64,000 nt of DNA, taken from assembly GCA_016647705.1 (NCBI GenBank), contig CM028326.1:21219901-21283900 (forward strand), in the 5' to 3' direction. The stretch comes from Eucommia ulmoides (taxonomy: Eukaryota > Streptophyta > Magnoliopsida > Garryales > Eucommiaceae). The notes beneath the pieces are model-generated. The model had not been told where the DNA came from. It made no database searches and saw only the letters and a list, made by a program, of their open reading frames with translations. Made by a program: the position numbers and the translations under genes. Below are positions 1-11,992 of this stretch, piece after piece (the stretch's first letter is position 1; each line of letters opens with the position of its first letter).

Positions 1-1260
1 ATAAACTCATATTCCATTATAGACCTTGCAATACATGTCTGTTTGGAGGATTTCCATGAGACAACTTCTCCTCCAAGTGTAAAGATGTATCCACTTGTGG
101 ATTTAGTATCTTTACAATCCGTTATCTAATTAGCATCACTGTAACCTTCAAGTACAGCTGGATATTTGGTGTAATGCAATCCATAGTTTAGGGTATACCT
201 TAAATATCTAAGTACCCTAACTATCGCATTCCAGTGTCCGTGTCCTGGGTTGTTAGTATAACTACTCAGTCTACTCACCGTGTAGGCAATATCAACTCTA
301 GTACAATTCATTAAGTACATTAGATTGCCTATTATACAAGCATACTCTAACTGAGAGATACTTTCACCAGTATTCTTAGTCAGATGACAATTCACATCAA
401 TAGGTATTTTAATTAGATTAGTATCATACTTGTTGAATTTCTCAAGAATCTTCTCAATATAATGAGATTGTGATCATACTAGTCCTTCAATAGATCTAGA
501 AATTTTAATTCCTAGAATTACATCAGCAACACCTAAATCTTTCATATTGAACTTACTGGTTAACATCCTTTTGGTAGACTTAATGATGTTATTATTGCTA
601 CCAATAATTAGCATGTTATCTACATAAAGGCATATAATGACATATTCGGATTCATTATATTTAATGTAGACACATTTGTCACATTCATTGATTTTAAATC
701 CATTTGACATCATAACTTTGTCAAATTTCTTATGCCACTGTTTTGGTGCTTGTTTAAGTCCATATAAAGACTTAACAAGTCTACAAACTTTGTTCTCTTT
801 ACCAGAAACAACAAATCCTTCTTGTTGTTCCATGTAGATTTCCTCATTTAGTTCACCATTTAGGAAAGCTGTGTTAACATCCATTTGATGTATTTCAAGA
901 TTATGTATAGCTGTTATGACTATCAATATTCTAATGGATATTATTCTAGTAACCGATGAGTACATGTCAAAGTAATCAACACATTCTCTTTGCTTGTAAA
1001 CTTTAGATACAAGTCTAGTTTTATATCTATCAATTGATCAATCTGCTTTCATCTTCTTTTTGAAGATCCATTTACACCTAAGTGGTTTGGAACCGGATAA
1101 AAGATCCACTAGTTCCCATGTATGATTTTGCAAGATAGATTATATTTCACTGTTTATAGCTTCTTTCCAAAATGGTGCTTCAGGAGTTGACATCGCCTCC
1201 TTAAAACTCTTAGGATCACCTTCTACCATATAGGTAAGAAAGTTAGGACCAAATTACTTT
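1..1260 (-). pseudogene. copia reverse transcriptase and RNase H remnant
   Basis: Minus-strand remnants of the copia RT-RNase H module. Readable RT blocks at 474-965 include the stretch around 'DVNTAFLNGEL' and 'SLYGLKQAPKQW'. The catalytic YVDD box reads YVDN, which removes one metal-binding aspartate. RT continues at 126-395 ('SRLSSYTNN'). Beyond it a TAG at 126-128 replaces the tryptophan expected after 'GYSDAN', and RNase H then reads on in the same frame to the window edge ('[11 protein letters not shown]', '[13 protein letters not shown]'). The stretches 396-473 and 966-1260 also hold stops or frameshifts. No function expected. Confidence 0.88.
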
Positions 1261-2330
1261 GATGTATTAGCTCTTTTACTACGTCTAGGTTCATTATCTT
1301 TCAAAGATATTTCATTTTAGACCTCACCTATCATAGTATCAAGCGTTCTTTTTAAAGAACCAGACTCTCGAGAAGTCTTACAAGGAAATATATCCTCATA
1401 AAAGAATACATTTCTAGATTCCATTATTGAATTCTCATGTACATCTTCCATCTCAGACTTGTGAACTAAAAACCGATAAGCACTACTGTTTTGGGTGTAC
1501 CCAATGAATATGCAATCAATTGTTTTAGGTCCTATTTAGTCCTTTTAGGAATAGGAACCACCACCTTAGCAAGACACCTCCACACTTTCAAGAATTTATA
1601 AGTAGGAGTCTTACCTTTCCACATTTTATATGGAGTTTTATCTAATTTCTTATGTGGCAACTTATTAAGAACGTAATTAGCGGTAAGCAATGCTTCCCCC
1701 CACATGTTTTGGGTCAGTTCAGAACTTATCAACATAGCATTCATCATTTTTTTTAAAGTTCTATTCTTTCTCTCAGCTACTCCATTTTGCTGAGGTGAGT
1801 ACGGTGCAGTTGTTTGATGAATTATTCCGTGTTGAGCACATAATTTCACAAATAGTGATTCATATTCACCATCTCTATCACTTCGAAGAACTTTAATCTT
1901 TTTATTAAGTTGATTCTCAACTTCGTTCTTATATTGCATAAACTTTTCCAAGACTTCATCTTTACTCCTTAGAAGATAAATATAACAGTATCTTGTGCAA
2001 TCATCAATAAAATTAATAAATTACTTTTTACCACTTCTAGTTTGTACAAATTTTAAATCACAAATATCAGTGTGAATTAACTCCAGAGGTTTAGTACTTC
2101 TTTCAATGGATTGAAAAGAAGTTCGAGTCAACTTGAACTCCACACAAGTCTCACATTTATGATTTGAACCAATTCTGTATTTTGGCAATAAATCTAAACT
2201 AATCAACTTACGTAAAGATTCATAATTAAAATGTCCTAATCTAGCATGCCAAACATCAATTGACTCAATCATATAAATAGAAAATGTAGTTTTATTAGCT
2301 TTTGGAATCATAATCATTATATTCAATTTG
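1261..2330 (-). pseudogene. copia integrase remnant
   Basis: Integrase of the same element. The zinc-binding N-terminus (gag-pre-integrase) is seen near 2120-2260 with 'WHARLGHFNYESL' and a CETCVEFK pair of cysteines. The catalytic core follows: first aspartate in 'ELIHTDICD', second in 'LRSDRDGEYES', and the glutamate in 'SPQQNGVAERKNRTL'. The glycine pair normally found in SDRGGEY has become D-G. The frame changes between 1952 and 2020 and stops lie below 1532, so it is not translatable as one protein. The family role is strand transfer of element cDNA into host DNA. Confidence 0.85.
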
Positions 2331-3650
2331 AAGAGGCCTTCATTCATGTAGCCCCTTCCTACATACACTCCACTTTTGGTTATTACAATATTTTCAGACT
2401 CAAAAACCATTCTAAAGCCCTTCTTACTCATCAAAGATCTGGAAACTAGATTCTTGCGAATGTTCGACACATAAAGCACATCATTGAGAGTAAGTTCTTT
2501 TAAAAAAGTCATTTTCAGCATAATCCTTCCACGCCTTTCAACTTTAGAATTCGAGGAATTTCCCATATAGAGTTGTTCATTTTGATCCACCGATTGATAG
2601 GTGGTGAACATTCTCTTATCTGAGCAGATATGGCATGTAGCCCTAGTGTCCATGTACCATTCTTTCGGGTTGCCAACTAGGTTGACTTCATACACCACTG
2701 CTGAAAGGTTCATTTCAGAAACATCCGAAGTAAGATGCTTGGCTTCAGTTACGTTAGCTTAATGTGTATGCCTCTTTACATTACATTTAACTCGACATTC
2801 ACTAGCATGGTGTCCAGCCTTTCTACACGAGAAGCAGTTCCCCTTGAATTTCTTCATTTTCTTTCTATTGGGACTAAAGCTTTGACTCGTTCCAAGTTTA
2901 TTAAACTTTCATTTCTTATTGGTCTTGTGAACCTCCACAATATTTGCCTTTGAATTCATGGAATAACGACTATCAGGATTCTCAGCAAACCGATGTTCTT
3001 CTTCAATTCTAAGCCTTATAATAAGATCTTCAACGTTCATCTCTTTGAGTTTATACTTGAGATAATTTTTGAAATCACTCCAGGTCGGTGGTAACTTCTC
3101 AATAATAGAAATTACTTGAAATGATTCACTCAATGACATTCCCTCAGCGAGAATGTCATGTATAATAACTTGAAGATCTTCGGTTTGATTAATAGCAAAT
3201 TTGGAATCCACCATTACATAATCAAGAAACTTTCCAACTACAAATTTCTTTAAGCCGACGTCCTCTATTTTATATTTTTTATCCAAGGATTCCCATAGTT
3301 CTTTAGCGATTGAAATCTCTCCATATACTTTATATAGAGAGTTGCTGAGAGCATTGAAGATGTAGTTCAGACACAGATAGTCAGAATCTTTCTAAGCTTT
3401 TACCACAACCTTTGCATGATCATCGGCATTCTCAGTCATAACTGGAGCATCTTCTTTGAGAAAACGAACCATTCTCAAAGTCGTAAGGTAGAACATCATC
3501 TTTTGTTACCACCTCCCATCAAACTTGTTAGGCTTTTGAGCCTTAGGCAATGGAGTAGGCACCGTAGTGATAATGGTCTGAGTCATAGGAGACGTCACTT
3601 TAGAAGTCTTAATTACATAGTGTTTTTACTTACTATCACAGAGTAGTATG
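2331..3650 (-). pseudogene. copia gag and protease remnant
   Basis: Gag starts near 3650 on the minus strand; 'QKPNKFDG', typical of the start of copia Gag, is readable at about 3525-3550. A helical Gag block is open at 2909-3286. A CCHC zinc knuckle is seen at about 2800-2860 (C-F-S-C, then G-H, then C). The aspartic protease follows in 2021-2713: the active-site triad that should be D-S/T-G reads D-T-R in 'WYMDTRATCHICSD', so catalysis should be lost. Stops separate the pieces. Confidence 0.82.
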
Positions 3651-4516
3651 TCTACAATTTTAACAAATATATAATAAATACTTAGGAAATTTTACAATCA
3701 AAACACAAACTAAGGAATCAAATGTTTCACTAACCAGAAACTGAAAGTTAACGTTCACATAAGAATCAGAAATCAATTCAGAACATTAACGTTCACACAA
3801 CAGTTTACAAGACAGATTTAAAATATGAACATTTACTTATTTATCTTAAAATTTCAGAATGAAAATGAATTTGCTTTAAGATTGTTAGTGTAAATTCCTG
3901 AAATTTTAAGATAAATAAATAAATAAAAATGAAATGAAACTAATAATTATTAAACAATATTAATGTGAATATTAATTAATCATATAAGGACATTAAAAAC
4001 AAATCATGAAAATTCGGTGAAACAAATTAAGTGTATACTAAATTAGAAACGTGACGTTAACGTTAACGAACAGAAAATAAAAAATAACAACGACAAAATA
4101 TATAAACGTTAACTTATCAGAAATAAAGAAGAACAGTAGCAGAATGTGTTAACATTAACGTCACAGAAACAAAGAAGAAGAATAGCAGAATAAGTTAATA
4201 GTGTTTTAAAAATTCTATAAAAACTTACCCAGATGTTCAAACGACGAATTTGAATTAAAGTAGATCGAGGCTAGAGTTTGACTCTATGCCCTTAAAGTAG
4301 ATTCATGCTCTCACACTGGTGCTAATGGTTGAATGGACGTCTGTCTCCCAAGGTACAACGATCTTCAAGTTTTTGATACAAACACTTGAAACCAAAAACT
4401 TCGGTGAACTAGATAAGTGCTTGAACTCTCACAAAACTCTAAATGTTCTATGCTTTTGTGGTGATATGAAGTAATAATGTTGTATAAGAGATGAAATAAA
4501 ATGAATGACAAGTCTC

Positions 4517-4525
4517 CTATTTATA
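4517..4525 (-). promoter_or_regulatory. LTR TATA box
   Basis: TATAAATAG on the minus strand. It sits inside the LTR with about 190 bp of LTR after it, which fits a U3/R junction about 30 bp further on. Confidence 0.6.
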
Positions 4526-4555
4526 GAAGATCAAAAGCCACCAGTGAATGAGTGC

Positions 4556-4702
4556 AACTTTGGAAAGACATCTGTTCCCGTTAATCTTAATGCGAACCGT
4601 CACCAACCTTGGAAAGACACCTGTTCGTGTTAACGTTAACACAAATAGTCACCAACTTTGGAAAGGCACCTATTCGCGTTAACATTAACGCGAACAGTCA
4701 CT
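4556..4702 (-). repeat. Three tandem 49-bp U3 repeats with GTTAACGTTAAC palindromes
   Basis: Three head-to-tail units of about 49 bp, each starting 'aactttggaaag' or a close variant. Each holds a dyad of the form GTTAACGTTAAC (the second copy exact; the others changed at one to three bases). They lie about 35-180 bp upstream of the LTR TATA box. The position matches that of tandem enhancer boxes known in Tnt1 and Tto1 LTRs. More GTTAACGTTAAC-like dyads occur in the leader at 4050-4165. Confidence 0.7.
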
Positions 4703-5278
4703 TAATGAACCTTCATGTCTATTCATTGGTGCTAATTCAAAATTAACAATTAAACAATTAATTAACTACTTAACTGTCATTAATTAAATTTTAAACTAAT
4801 TTGGCGGGTCAAGATCCGACCCGATTCGACCCAACTAGGATCCCGTTCAAACCAAATTCAAATATGGATCGATTTGTCCCAACCCAAACTCAACTCGACC
4901 CAATTCGAGTTTGAAGGTTTGATTGTTAGTGGCTTACCTTTATCCTCAATTTATAAGTTGATACACGCTTGAGTTTCTTCTCCACAACCGATGTAGGATA
5001 ACTAAACCTTACAACTCAAGTTTTATCTTTCCAAGCAATGTGGGATAACTCGTCCCCTTTCAAGCAATGTGGGATAATACATTCATTTATATCTTCAATC
5101 AATCTCAAATGAGTTTCTTTGAGAATTAAAATCTCATTCAAAATTTAATTATTTTTGGCATATAAATATACTACGTTGATCCTCAAACGACGAGGAACGC
5201 AACGAAATAATAACTCGATTAATTTAATTAATGGATTTCACTCTAATTAATCAATTAAAGTAGCAAATTTTTTTAACA

Positions 5279-6848
5279 ATACTAGACAGTTCAAAGCTCA
5301 TTTTCAATAGCTTTTTTTTAACAACTCATTTTTAACAACTCATTTTGAAAAGGCAAAGGGGGACCAAACTAAGACTTATAAATGTTACTAAAAATATACT
5401 TTAAATTTGAAACTGAAAAATTCATTAAAAAATAGTTACATGTAATTAAATAATACATTAAAAAGTAATTATCTGTAATTAAAAAAAATAGTTACATCCA
5501 CTTTAAAAAATTCGGTGGCTGGTCACCTGACTTTGGCAGGGGATAATGCCAACGGTTGACGATGAAAATCTTAATTGGAAACATTGGAGATATAAGAGAT
5601 TATTGATCATGAGACTGAAAAACATAAGGTAAAACATAATTAAGAGATTAAAACTAAACTTAAAATTTCAACTGGATAAATTATAATCTAATGGGGACTA
5701 TTGATTAATTATCTTTTTAATAAGACTTGAGACATCCTTTTCGCATTTTGTTGAAAAAAAATACTCCTGTAATATAATATTTTTATTTTTTTAATTAATT
5801 AAAATTCTTGTTTCTTTCATTTTCGAATTTCAATTCTATTTTTTTCTTCTTCTAATTTTGTATTAATTATTTATTTATTGTATGTTTTAGTTATAGAAAA
5901 TAATAAAAGAAACTAAAAAGTAAAAAAAATTAAAACAAAACAAACCAAAAAAGAAAAACTTCAATTTAAAAATACAAAAGAATTTTTTTGTGTGTTTCTA
6001 TTTCTATTTCTTTTCCTAATTTTTTCTTTAAATTTAAAAGTAAAAAAGAAAATATATATTTTGTTTTTTTTCCTGTTTTTTTGAATTCCCATTTTTTGTT
6101 TTCGTTTTTCAGTTCTTTTGTTTTCATTTTTATTTTCTAGTTTTCAATTTCTACTTTTTAAGTTTTTTCTTTGTAAATACCATAAGAAAAAAAAAAAAAA
6201 AACAAAAAACAAACAAATAAAATAGAAAACAAAGGAAAAAAAAAAAGAAAGAAAAAAGAGAGAGTCGAAATAGAAACTAAAAATAAAAATAAAAACAAAA
6301 ATTAGAATATAAAATAAAAATAAAACAAAAAAAATTATATTAGAAGGACATTTTTATCAACAAAATACGATGGAGTTTTTTAGATAATCAAACTAAAAAG
6401 TTAAAGATTGTTTCAGATATAGAGAGTGTACTTGGTATTATTCGAGATCAGAATAAATATTTAGAATTTAAACAAGAAAAATGAGATTAATAAAAAATAA
6501 TTTTTAAAATAAAACATTTAGTATAAGATATTTTATTTAAAATTGAAATGAAAGAAAATGCACATGATTTTTATTTTTATTTTTTTTAATTAGTCTAACA
6601 GTTTCCAATTGAGTAAAGAAAAACATTGGATTTTTCTTCCATAACTCCACTTTTAAAGTGAGACAACTTTTTAAGTAGTTAATAAATAAAACTTCGTTTA
6701 AAAGTACTATTTAAAAAAAATAGTAATTTGTTTTAAAAAATTTAATGACCAAATTATCCCTATAAGATACAAAACACACAAAAACCTAATTCATATCTTT
6801 CATTTTCAGAAATCCATAAGCAACAGTGGCTCTCTCTCTCACTTGCCT
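5279..6848. other. AT-rich intergenic stretch, no gene seen
   Basis: Mostly long A and T runs with frequent poly-A/poly-T blocks, especially 5740-6350. No coding frame, RNA gene or repeat boundary can be supported. Probably old transposon or intergenic filler. Confidence 0.6.
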
Positions 6849-6975
6849 CTCGTCGCTGCACAGCCACCTGTCACTGCACAACCTTTCGTCGCTGCACAAC
6901 CATCTGTCGCCGCACAACCTTTCATCGCTGCACAGCCACCTGTCACCGCACAACCGCTCGTCGCCGTCTCTGCAT
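6849..6975. repeat. GC-rich minisatellite, about seven 18-bp units
   Basis: Units follow the pattern 'cgtcgctgcacaaccacc' with point changes. The array is open in several frames, giving a 101-residue Ser/Leu/His-rich frame on plus (6826-7131) and an Arg/Asp/Cys-rich frame on minus. Neither looks like a protein family, and both come from the repeat. The island (6826-7240) is much richer in CpG than its surroundings and may be a fragment of a former exon; I do not recognise it. Confidence 0.6.
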
Positions 6976-7131
6976 TGCCAGTCATCACTATTGTTGCATA
7001 GCCGCTCATTGTCATTCCTGCGCAAACGCTCTCTCTTGTGCCGCTTGTCGCTGTCGTCCCTATTGCATTCTTTGCCGCCGGCGCTCGTTCCTATTGTCGT
7101 TGCCGTTGTTGTTGCCACCGCCACAAGCTAG

Positions 7132-7390
7132 AAATTGCCTCGTAGCCGTCCACGTTGCTCGAGTGTTCTTCTTCCCCTTCGTTCGCCACCGCTAGCTCTT
7201 ATTTTGATTGCCGCCACCTTGATCACGCCACATTTTACACGATCTAATACCGTTAATCTAAGTTTTATTAATCTTTTGAATTAAATAAATTAGTATAATT
7301 GATTTTTTTTCTTTTCGTTCATAGACTCGAAACAATAACTGAAAAATACATTATTGTTCTTGAATTAAATACTATCCAATAAGCAAAACT
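7132..7390. other. Intergenic, nothing recognised
   Basis: The GC-rich island fades into AT-rich sequence near 7240. No reading frame, RNA or repeat terminus is evident before the probable LTR start at 7391. Confidence 0.5.
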
Positions 7391-7460
7391 TGTTGGGAGA
7401 TAGAGCACAATCTTGTATGGGTGTTAGTATTTTCAACACGTGAATAGTGGCATACGTGTG

Positions 7461-7653
7461 TAAAGGATATAGGGAAAGAAGAAAATTATATTGATAATTT
7501 CTGTACATACAGAATGAGCCTTATTCTCCAAATTATATAGCCGCAGGAGCAGGCTAAATTAGGAAGAATATTATTGAAATAAATGGGCTTAATAAAGCCC
7601 TACAATAAAGATACCAAAAATATAAATTAACGCATAAATATAATATTTCAACA
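7461..7653 (-). repeat. 3' LTR of the young copia element
   Basis: 193 bp. On the minus strand it starts TGTTGAAATATT (7653) and ends ATATCCTTTA (7461), so its termini are TG...TA, not TG...CA. It matches 12704-12896 except at three bases. Confidence 0.93.
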
Positions 7654-7663
7654 CTCCCCCTCA
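7654..7663 (-). other. Polypurine tract, overlapping the pol stop codon
   Basis: TGAGGGGGAG on the minus strand, directly before the 3' LTR. It is the expected plus-strand cDNA primer. Its first three bases are the TGA that ends pol. Confidence 0.8.
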
Positions 7664-10600
7664 AACTGGGGCAAAAATGTTGATGAGCCCTAGCTTGCTA
7701 ATAGCTGACTGAAGGAGAGATGGTCCTGTAGACTTGGTGAACATATCAGCAACCTGTTCTGAAGATGGGACGAAGGCTGGTGTGATGACTCCCGATTGGA
7801 CTTTTTCACGAATGAAGTGGATATCCACCTCAATGTGTTTCGTTCTCTCATGAAGAACTGAATCTGAGGATAACATTATGGCAGACTTGTTGTCACAGAA
7901 CAACTTAGATGAGTTTCCAACGAGAAGTCCTAACCCGCTCAAAAGGGAACGAAGCCAAAGGAGTTCACATGTTCCTTGAGCCATAGCGCGATACTCAGCT
8001 TCGGCAGAAGATCGGGAAACGACGGATTGCTTCTTACTTTTCCACGAGATTAGGTGTCTTCCGTTAAAGGTGCACAGACCAGAGGTCGAACGTCTATCGT
8101 CCTTCGATCCTGCATAGTCAGCATCTATAAAGCAGGAGAGTCCCTCCTGTATCCCTGTCATATAGAAGAGACCCAGACTGGGGCATGTTTTGAGGTACCG
8201 AAGGATATGGTAGACAACATCCATGTGTGATGTACGTGGTGAGTGCATAAATTGGCTCACAACACTGACAGCATACGTAAGATCTGGCCTTGTATTAGTC
8301 AAATAGATGAGGCGTCCCACAAGTCGCTGATATACTGATGGATCTGATAATAATTCTCCCGAGTCTGTTGTTAACTTAAGGTTCGGATCCATGGGAGTGG
8401 AGGCTGGTCTACATCTAAGCATCCCAGTGTCTTGAAGAAGATCAAGAGCGTATTTTCGCTGCGAGAGAGAGATACCTTTCCGAGACCGAGCAACCTCAAT
8501 ACCGAGAAAGTAGCGGAGATGACCCAAATCCTTGATGTCAAAAATCTGTCCGAGATCTTTCTTTACCTGCTGAATGCCAGGTGCGTCGTCTCTTGTGATA
8601 ATAATATCATCCACATAGACTGAGATAATGATGCACCGTCCCTGGTGTTGGCGACGGATGAAGCAAGTATGATCTGAGTGACACTGGATAAACCCCATAG
8701 TAAGGATGGCTTCGCTGAATCGATGGAACCATGCACGAGGAGACTGCTTAAGTACATAGAGGGATTTTCGGAGTCGACAAACTTTGCCTAAATACTCCCC
8801 CTGAGACCGAAATCCCGGTGGAGGCTCCATATAGATAGTCTCAGTCAGGGCACCATTAAGGAATGCATTCTTGACATCCAACTGGTGCAGAGGCCAAGAA
8901 TGAGATGCAGCCAACGAAATAAGAAATCGAACAGTAGTCAATTTAGCAACCGGGGCAAAGGTGGCACCGAAGTCTTTACCCGGGATTTGTGTATAGCCCT
9001 TAGCAACAAGTCGGGCTTTGTACTGATCAATCGAACCATCAGCTAGATATTTCACACTGAAGACCCACTTACAACCAACCGGCCGTTCACCAGCCGGCAA
9101 ATCAACCAAGTCCCATGTATGATTCCGTTGTAGGGCATCCATCTCTGCTTGCATGGCGGCAACCCACTGTGGATTCTGGAGGGCCTCATAAACAGAGCAA
9201 GGAATGACAACCGAATCAATTTTTCCAAGGAAGGATTTATATTGATCTGAGAGACCCTGAAAAGACAAATACTTGGAAATCGGATGATTAGTAGAACATG
9301 AAAGAAAGTAGCGGGATCGTGGGTGACGTTCCCGAGTCGGGTAACGGCGGGGAACAGGGTCAAAGATAATGGGAGAAGAAGATATACCTGAGTCCGGAGA
9401 AGATGTCGGCAGGGGATGTGAGACACGTGGACGACGAGAGTAGACTCGTAAGGGAGTGGGTGAGGTATCCGGTGGGGGATGTGATGTGGGCGGGGAAGAT
9501 ATATCTAAGACAGGAATAGGACACGGAAGTGGAGTATGATCCCCAGTAGTGGGTGCCTGAATAGGTGGAGAAGATACAATACCAGAAAAATAGGGTACAG
9601 TCTCAAGGAACGTAACATCGAGAGAGTGGTAAGTACGGTAGGTAGCTGGATCGTAGCACCTATATCCTTTTGACATGGAAGAATAGCCGAGGAAAATACA
9701 CCGGATAGATTTATCATCTAACTTAGTGCGAGTAGGGCTCCGATTCTGGACAAAACACGTACAACCAAAGACATGGGGTAAGATAGGAAAAAGGGTGCTA
9801 GTGGGTTGTAATATATGAAAGGGGGTTTTATCAGTAAGGACACGGCTCGGGGTGCGATTAATGAGATAGGCAGCAGTAAGAACAGCCGTGTGCCAAAAAG
9901 ATTTGGGAACATTCATTCCACGCAAAAGACAACGGACGACAGACATGATATGACGGTTCTTACGTTCCACCACACCATTCTGTTAAGGGGTGTAGGGGCA
10001 GGTAAGTTGCTGAAGGATACCGTGCTTATTAAGCTCAGCTCGAAATTCATCGGATAAGTATTCTAGGCCATTATCAGACCTGATATTGCACACAATGGTT
10101 TTATATTGGGTTTTTATCATTTGAAGGAAGTGGGTAAAGTGAGTGTAAACCTCGGATTTGTGCTTCATCAAATAAACCCAAGTACACCGACTATAATCAT
10201 CTATGAAGGTGACATAGTAGCGGTGTTTAGAAATGGCTGTAACAGGAGAGGGTCCCCAAATATCAGAATAGATAAGATCAAAGGCTTGGGGGGCACGGTG
10301 CATGCGAGGAATATAAGAGGTACGTATGTGTTTAGATAATTCACAAACTACACATTGAAATTTAAAGTCTTTGCAAGCTTTATTAAGAGATGGAAACAAC
10401 CAACACAAATACTGAAAGTTTGCATGTCCTAAACGAGCATGCCACAAGTTTAAACTTTTGAAATAACACATAGAGGAATAAAAAACAGGCAGTACAGAAG
10501 TTTGCATACTAAAAGATGGAACAGGTGGAGGTGGAGGGCTGCCAAAGTAGTAGAGGCCATCGCGTTCATATCCCCTGCCAAAAATCTTCCTCGTAGTCAG

Positions 10601-11992
10601 GTCCTGCAAGAGGCAACGATCAGGTAAGAACACAACGGCACAGTTAAGATTTTTTGCAAGACTACTAACGGATAGAAGATTATAGGCAAATTTAGGAACA
10701 TAGTAAACAGAGTGAAGAGTGATATCAGGGGATAAGTAGGCATTTCTTTGACAATGAATAGGGATAGAAGTACCATCGGCAATGCATACAGACTTGTTAA
10801 TAGGTGACACAGGGGAGGTGATGGTAGAAATCTCACCAGTCATGTGATTGTTAGCCCCGGAATCCAGAATCCAAGTAGGGCGGCCAGACTTACCATGAAG
10901 CGCAGTAGGAGTACCGGAGGCAAGAGTAGCCGTGGGGCCGGAAGACGATGCTAAAGTGGTTAACTGAGCCTGAAGTTGGGTAAGTTGGGCCTGGACGTGA
11001 GAAATATCCAGCGAAGCTGATGGAGAATTTTTTGAACCAGGGACAATATCGGCAATAACACCAGTACGTAGTCCGCCTCTTCCTTTTCGCCCTCCTAGGT
11101 TTCGGGGTTTCAATTCAGGATGAAGAATGTAACAACGATCAATGGTGTGGCCAGGCTTTCGGCAGTGTTGACAGTATGGCCTCGTGCCTGATGGGCGAGG
11201 ACCAGAAGGGGCCGAAAAGGCCATCTGCGAACCAGAAGGAGCCAGAAAAGCCATCTGCTCAGGGACTGAGGGAGAGACTTCAGGTGGGAGAAGGAGCCGA
11301 CGTTTGGAATCATTGTCAACAGTAGAGAATGCATTGTATAGATCCGGCATCGGTGATGTGTTCAAAATCTGAGTGCGAAGATTCTCGTACTCTGGATTTA
11401 AACCCATCAAGAAAGGGTATGTGTGTCGACGATCCTGGCGCTTGGCTTCGATCTTAGCAGCATCTTCAGGGAATTCACTCAGAGGTTCATACTGCGCAAG
11501 TTCTTCCCACCGAGATTGAAGGTAACCAAAGTAATCTGCAACTGAAAGTCCCAAGGATGCCTGGGAGGCGTGGGAAATCTCACGGTAGAGCTCAAAAGTC
11601 CGTGATTCATTGCGAGAATGAGCATACATCTTCGTAAGAGCAGACCATAATCCACTGACCGTCTCGTGAAACATGAAGATGTTATAAATCCGTTCCTCCA
11701 TAGAGTTGAAGATCCACCCGAGGATGGTACAATTATTAGCGTCCCATTGAGCAAACTTGGGATCGTTGATATCTGGCTTTGGCTCAGTGCCGTTGAGCCA
11801 TCCGGTCTTACGTTTTCCACCAAGGTAGAGACGGAGAGAACGGGACCAGGCAGGAAAGTTCGCTCCATTGAGTAAGACGGTGGTAACACGTTGGACCGTG
11901 GCCTTAGGGGCACGAGTAGAATCCAAGCGGGCGGATAACTGTGGAGCATGAGCGGTCCGAGATGGGACGTGACCTTCTCTTCCGGATGCCAT
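7661..11992 (-). pseudogene. copia gag-pol polyprotein with one internal stop
   Basis: One frame of about 1440 codons running from ATG at 11992 to TGA at 7661, broken only by TAA at 9983-9985. Residues: Gag 1-260; CCHC zinc knuckle about 272-285 (CQHC...GH...C); protease near 375 ('WILDSGANNHMTG', active site intact); integrase zinc region about 515-555 ('LWHARLGHANF'); integrase catalytic aspartates in 'LIYSDIWG' and 'IRSDNGLEY', glutamate just after the stop in 'NGVVERKNRH'. RT has the 'YVDDIIIT' box intact, and RNase H has 'DADYAGSKDDRRSTSG' and 'SSAEAEYRAMAQ'. The stop sits where the family has glutamine (CAA to TAA). Translation would yield Gag-PR plus a truncated integrase, so the copy cannot be autonomous as it stands. 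Confidence 0.93.

Larger units (their letters stand above)
1..5278 (-). mobile_element. Decayed Ty1/copia retrotransposon (Tnt1/Tork-like), 3' end outside window
   Basis: Read on the minus strand from right to left: an LTR (about 4320-5278), an untranslated leader (about 3650-4320), then gag, protease, integrase, reverse transcriptase and RNase H, in the order PR-IN-RT-RH that defines Ty1/copia. The RNase H continues to base 1, so the rest of it and the 3' LTR lie left of the window. The coding part is broken by several stops and frameshifts and three enzyme motifs are damaged, so the copy is dead. The wording of the integrase and RT resembles Tnt1/Tork-type elements; the lineage name is inference. 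Confidence 0.9.
4320..5278 (-). repeat. 5' LTR of the 1-5278 copia element
   Basis: On the minus strand this begins TGTTAAAAAAATTTGC at 5278 and ends near 4320, just before the leader. It holds an LTR-type TATA box (4517-4525), three copies of a 49-bp tandem repeat upstream of it, and repeated 'TATCCCACATTGCTTG' motifs (RC of 5032-5048 and 5076-5092) of the kind common in plant LTRs. The partner LTR is outside the window, so the 3' boundary is an estimate from the TG...CA rule and is good to perhaps 10 bp. Confidence 0.6.

Noticed and set aside
8432..8757. Open frames opposite or beside the copia pol frame
   Set aside because: Overlap the RT coding frame, which carries all expected motifs.
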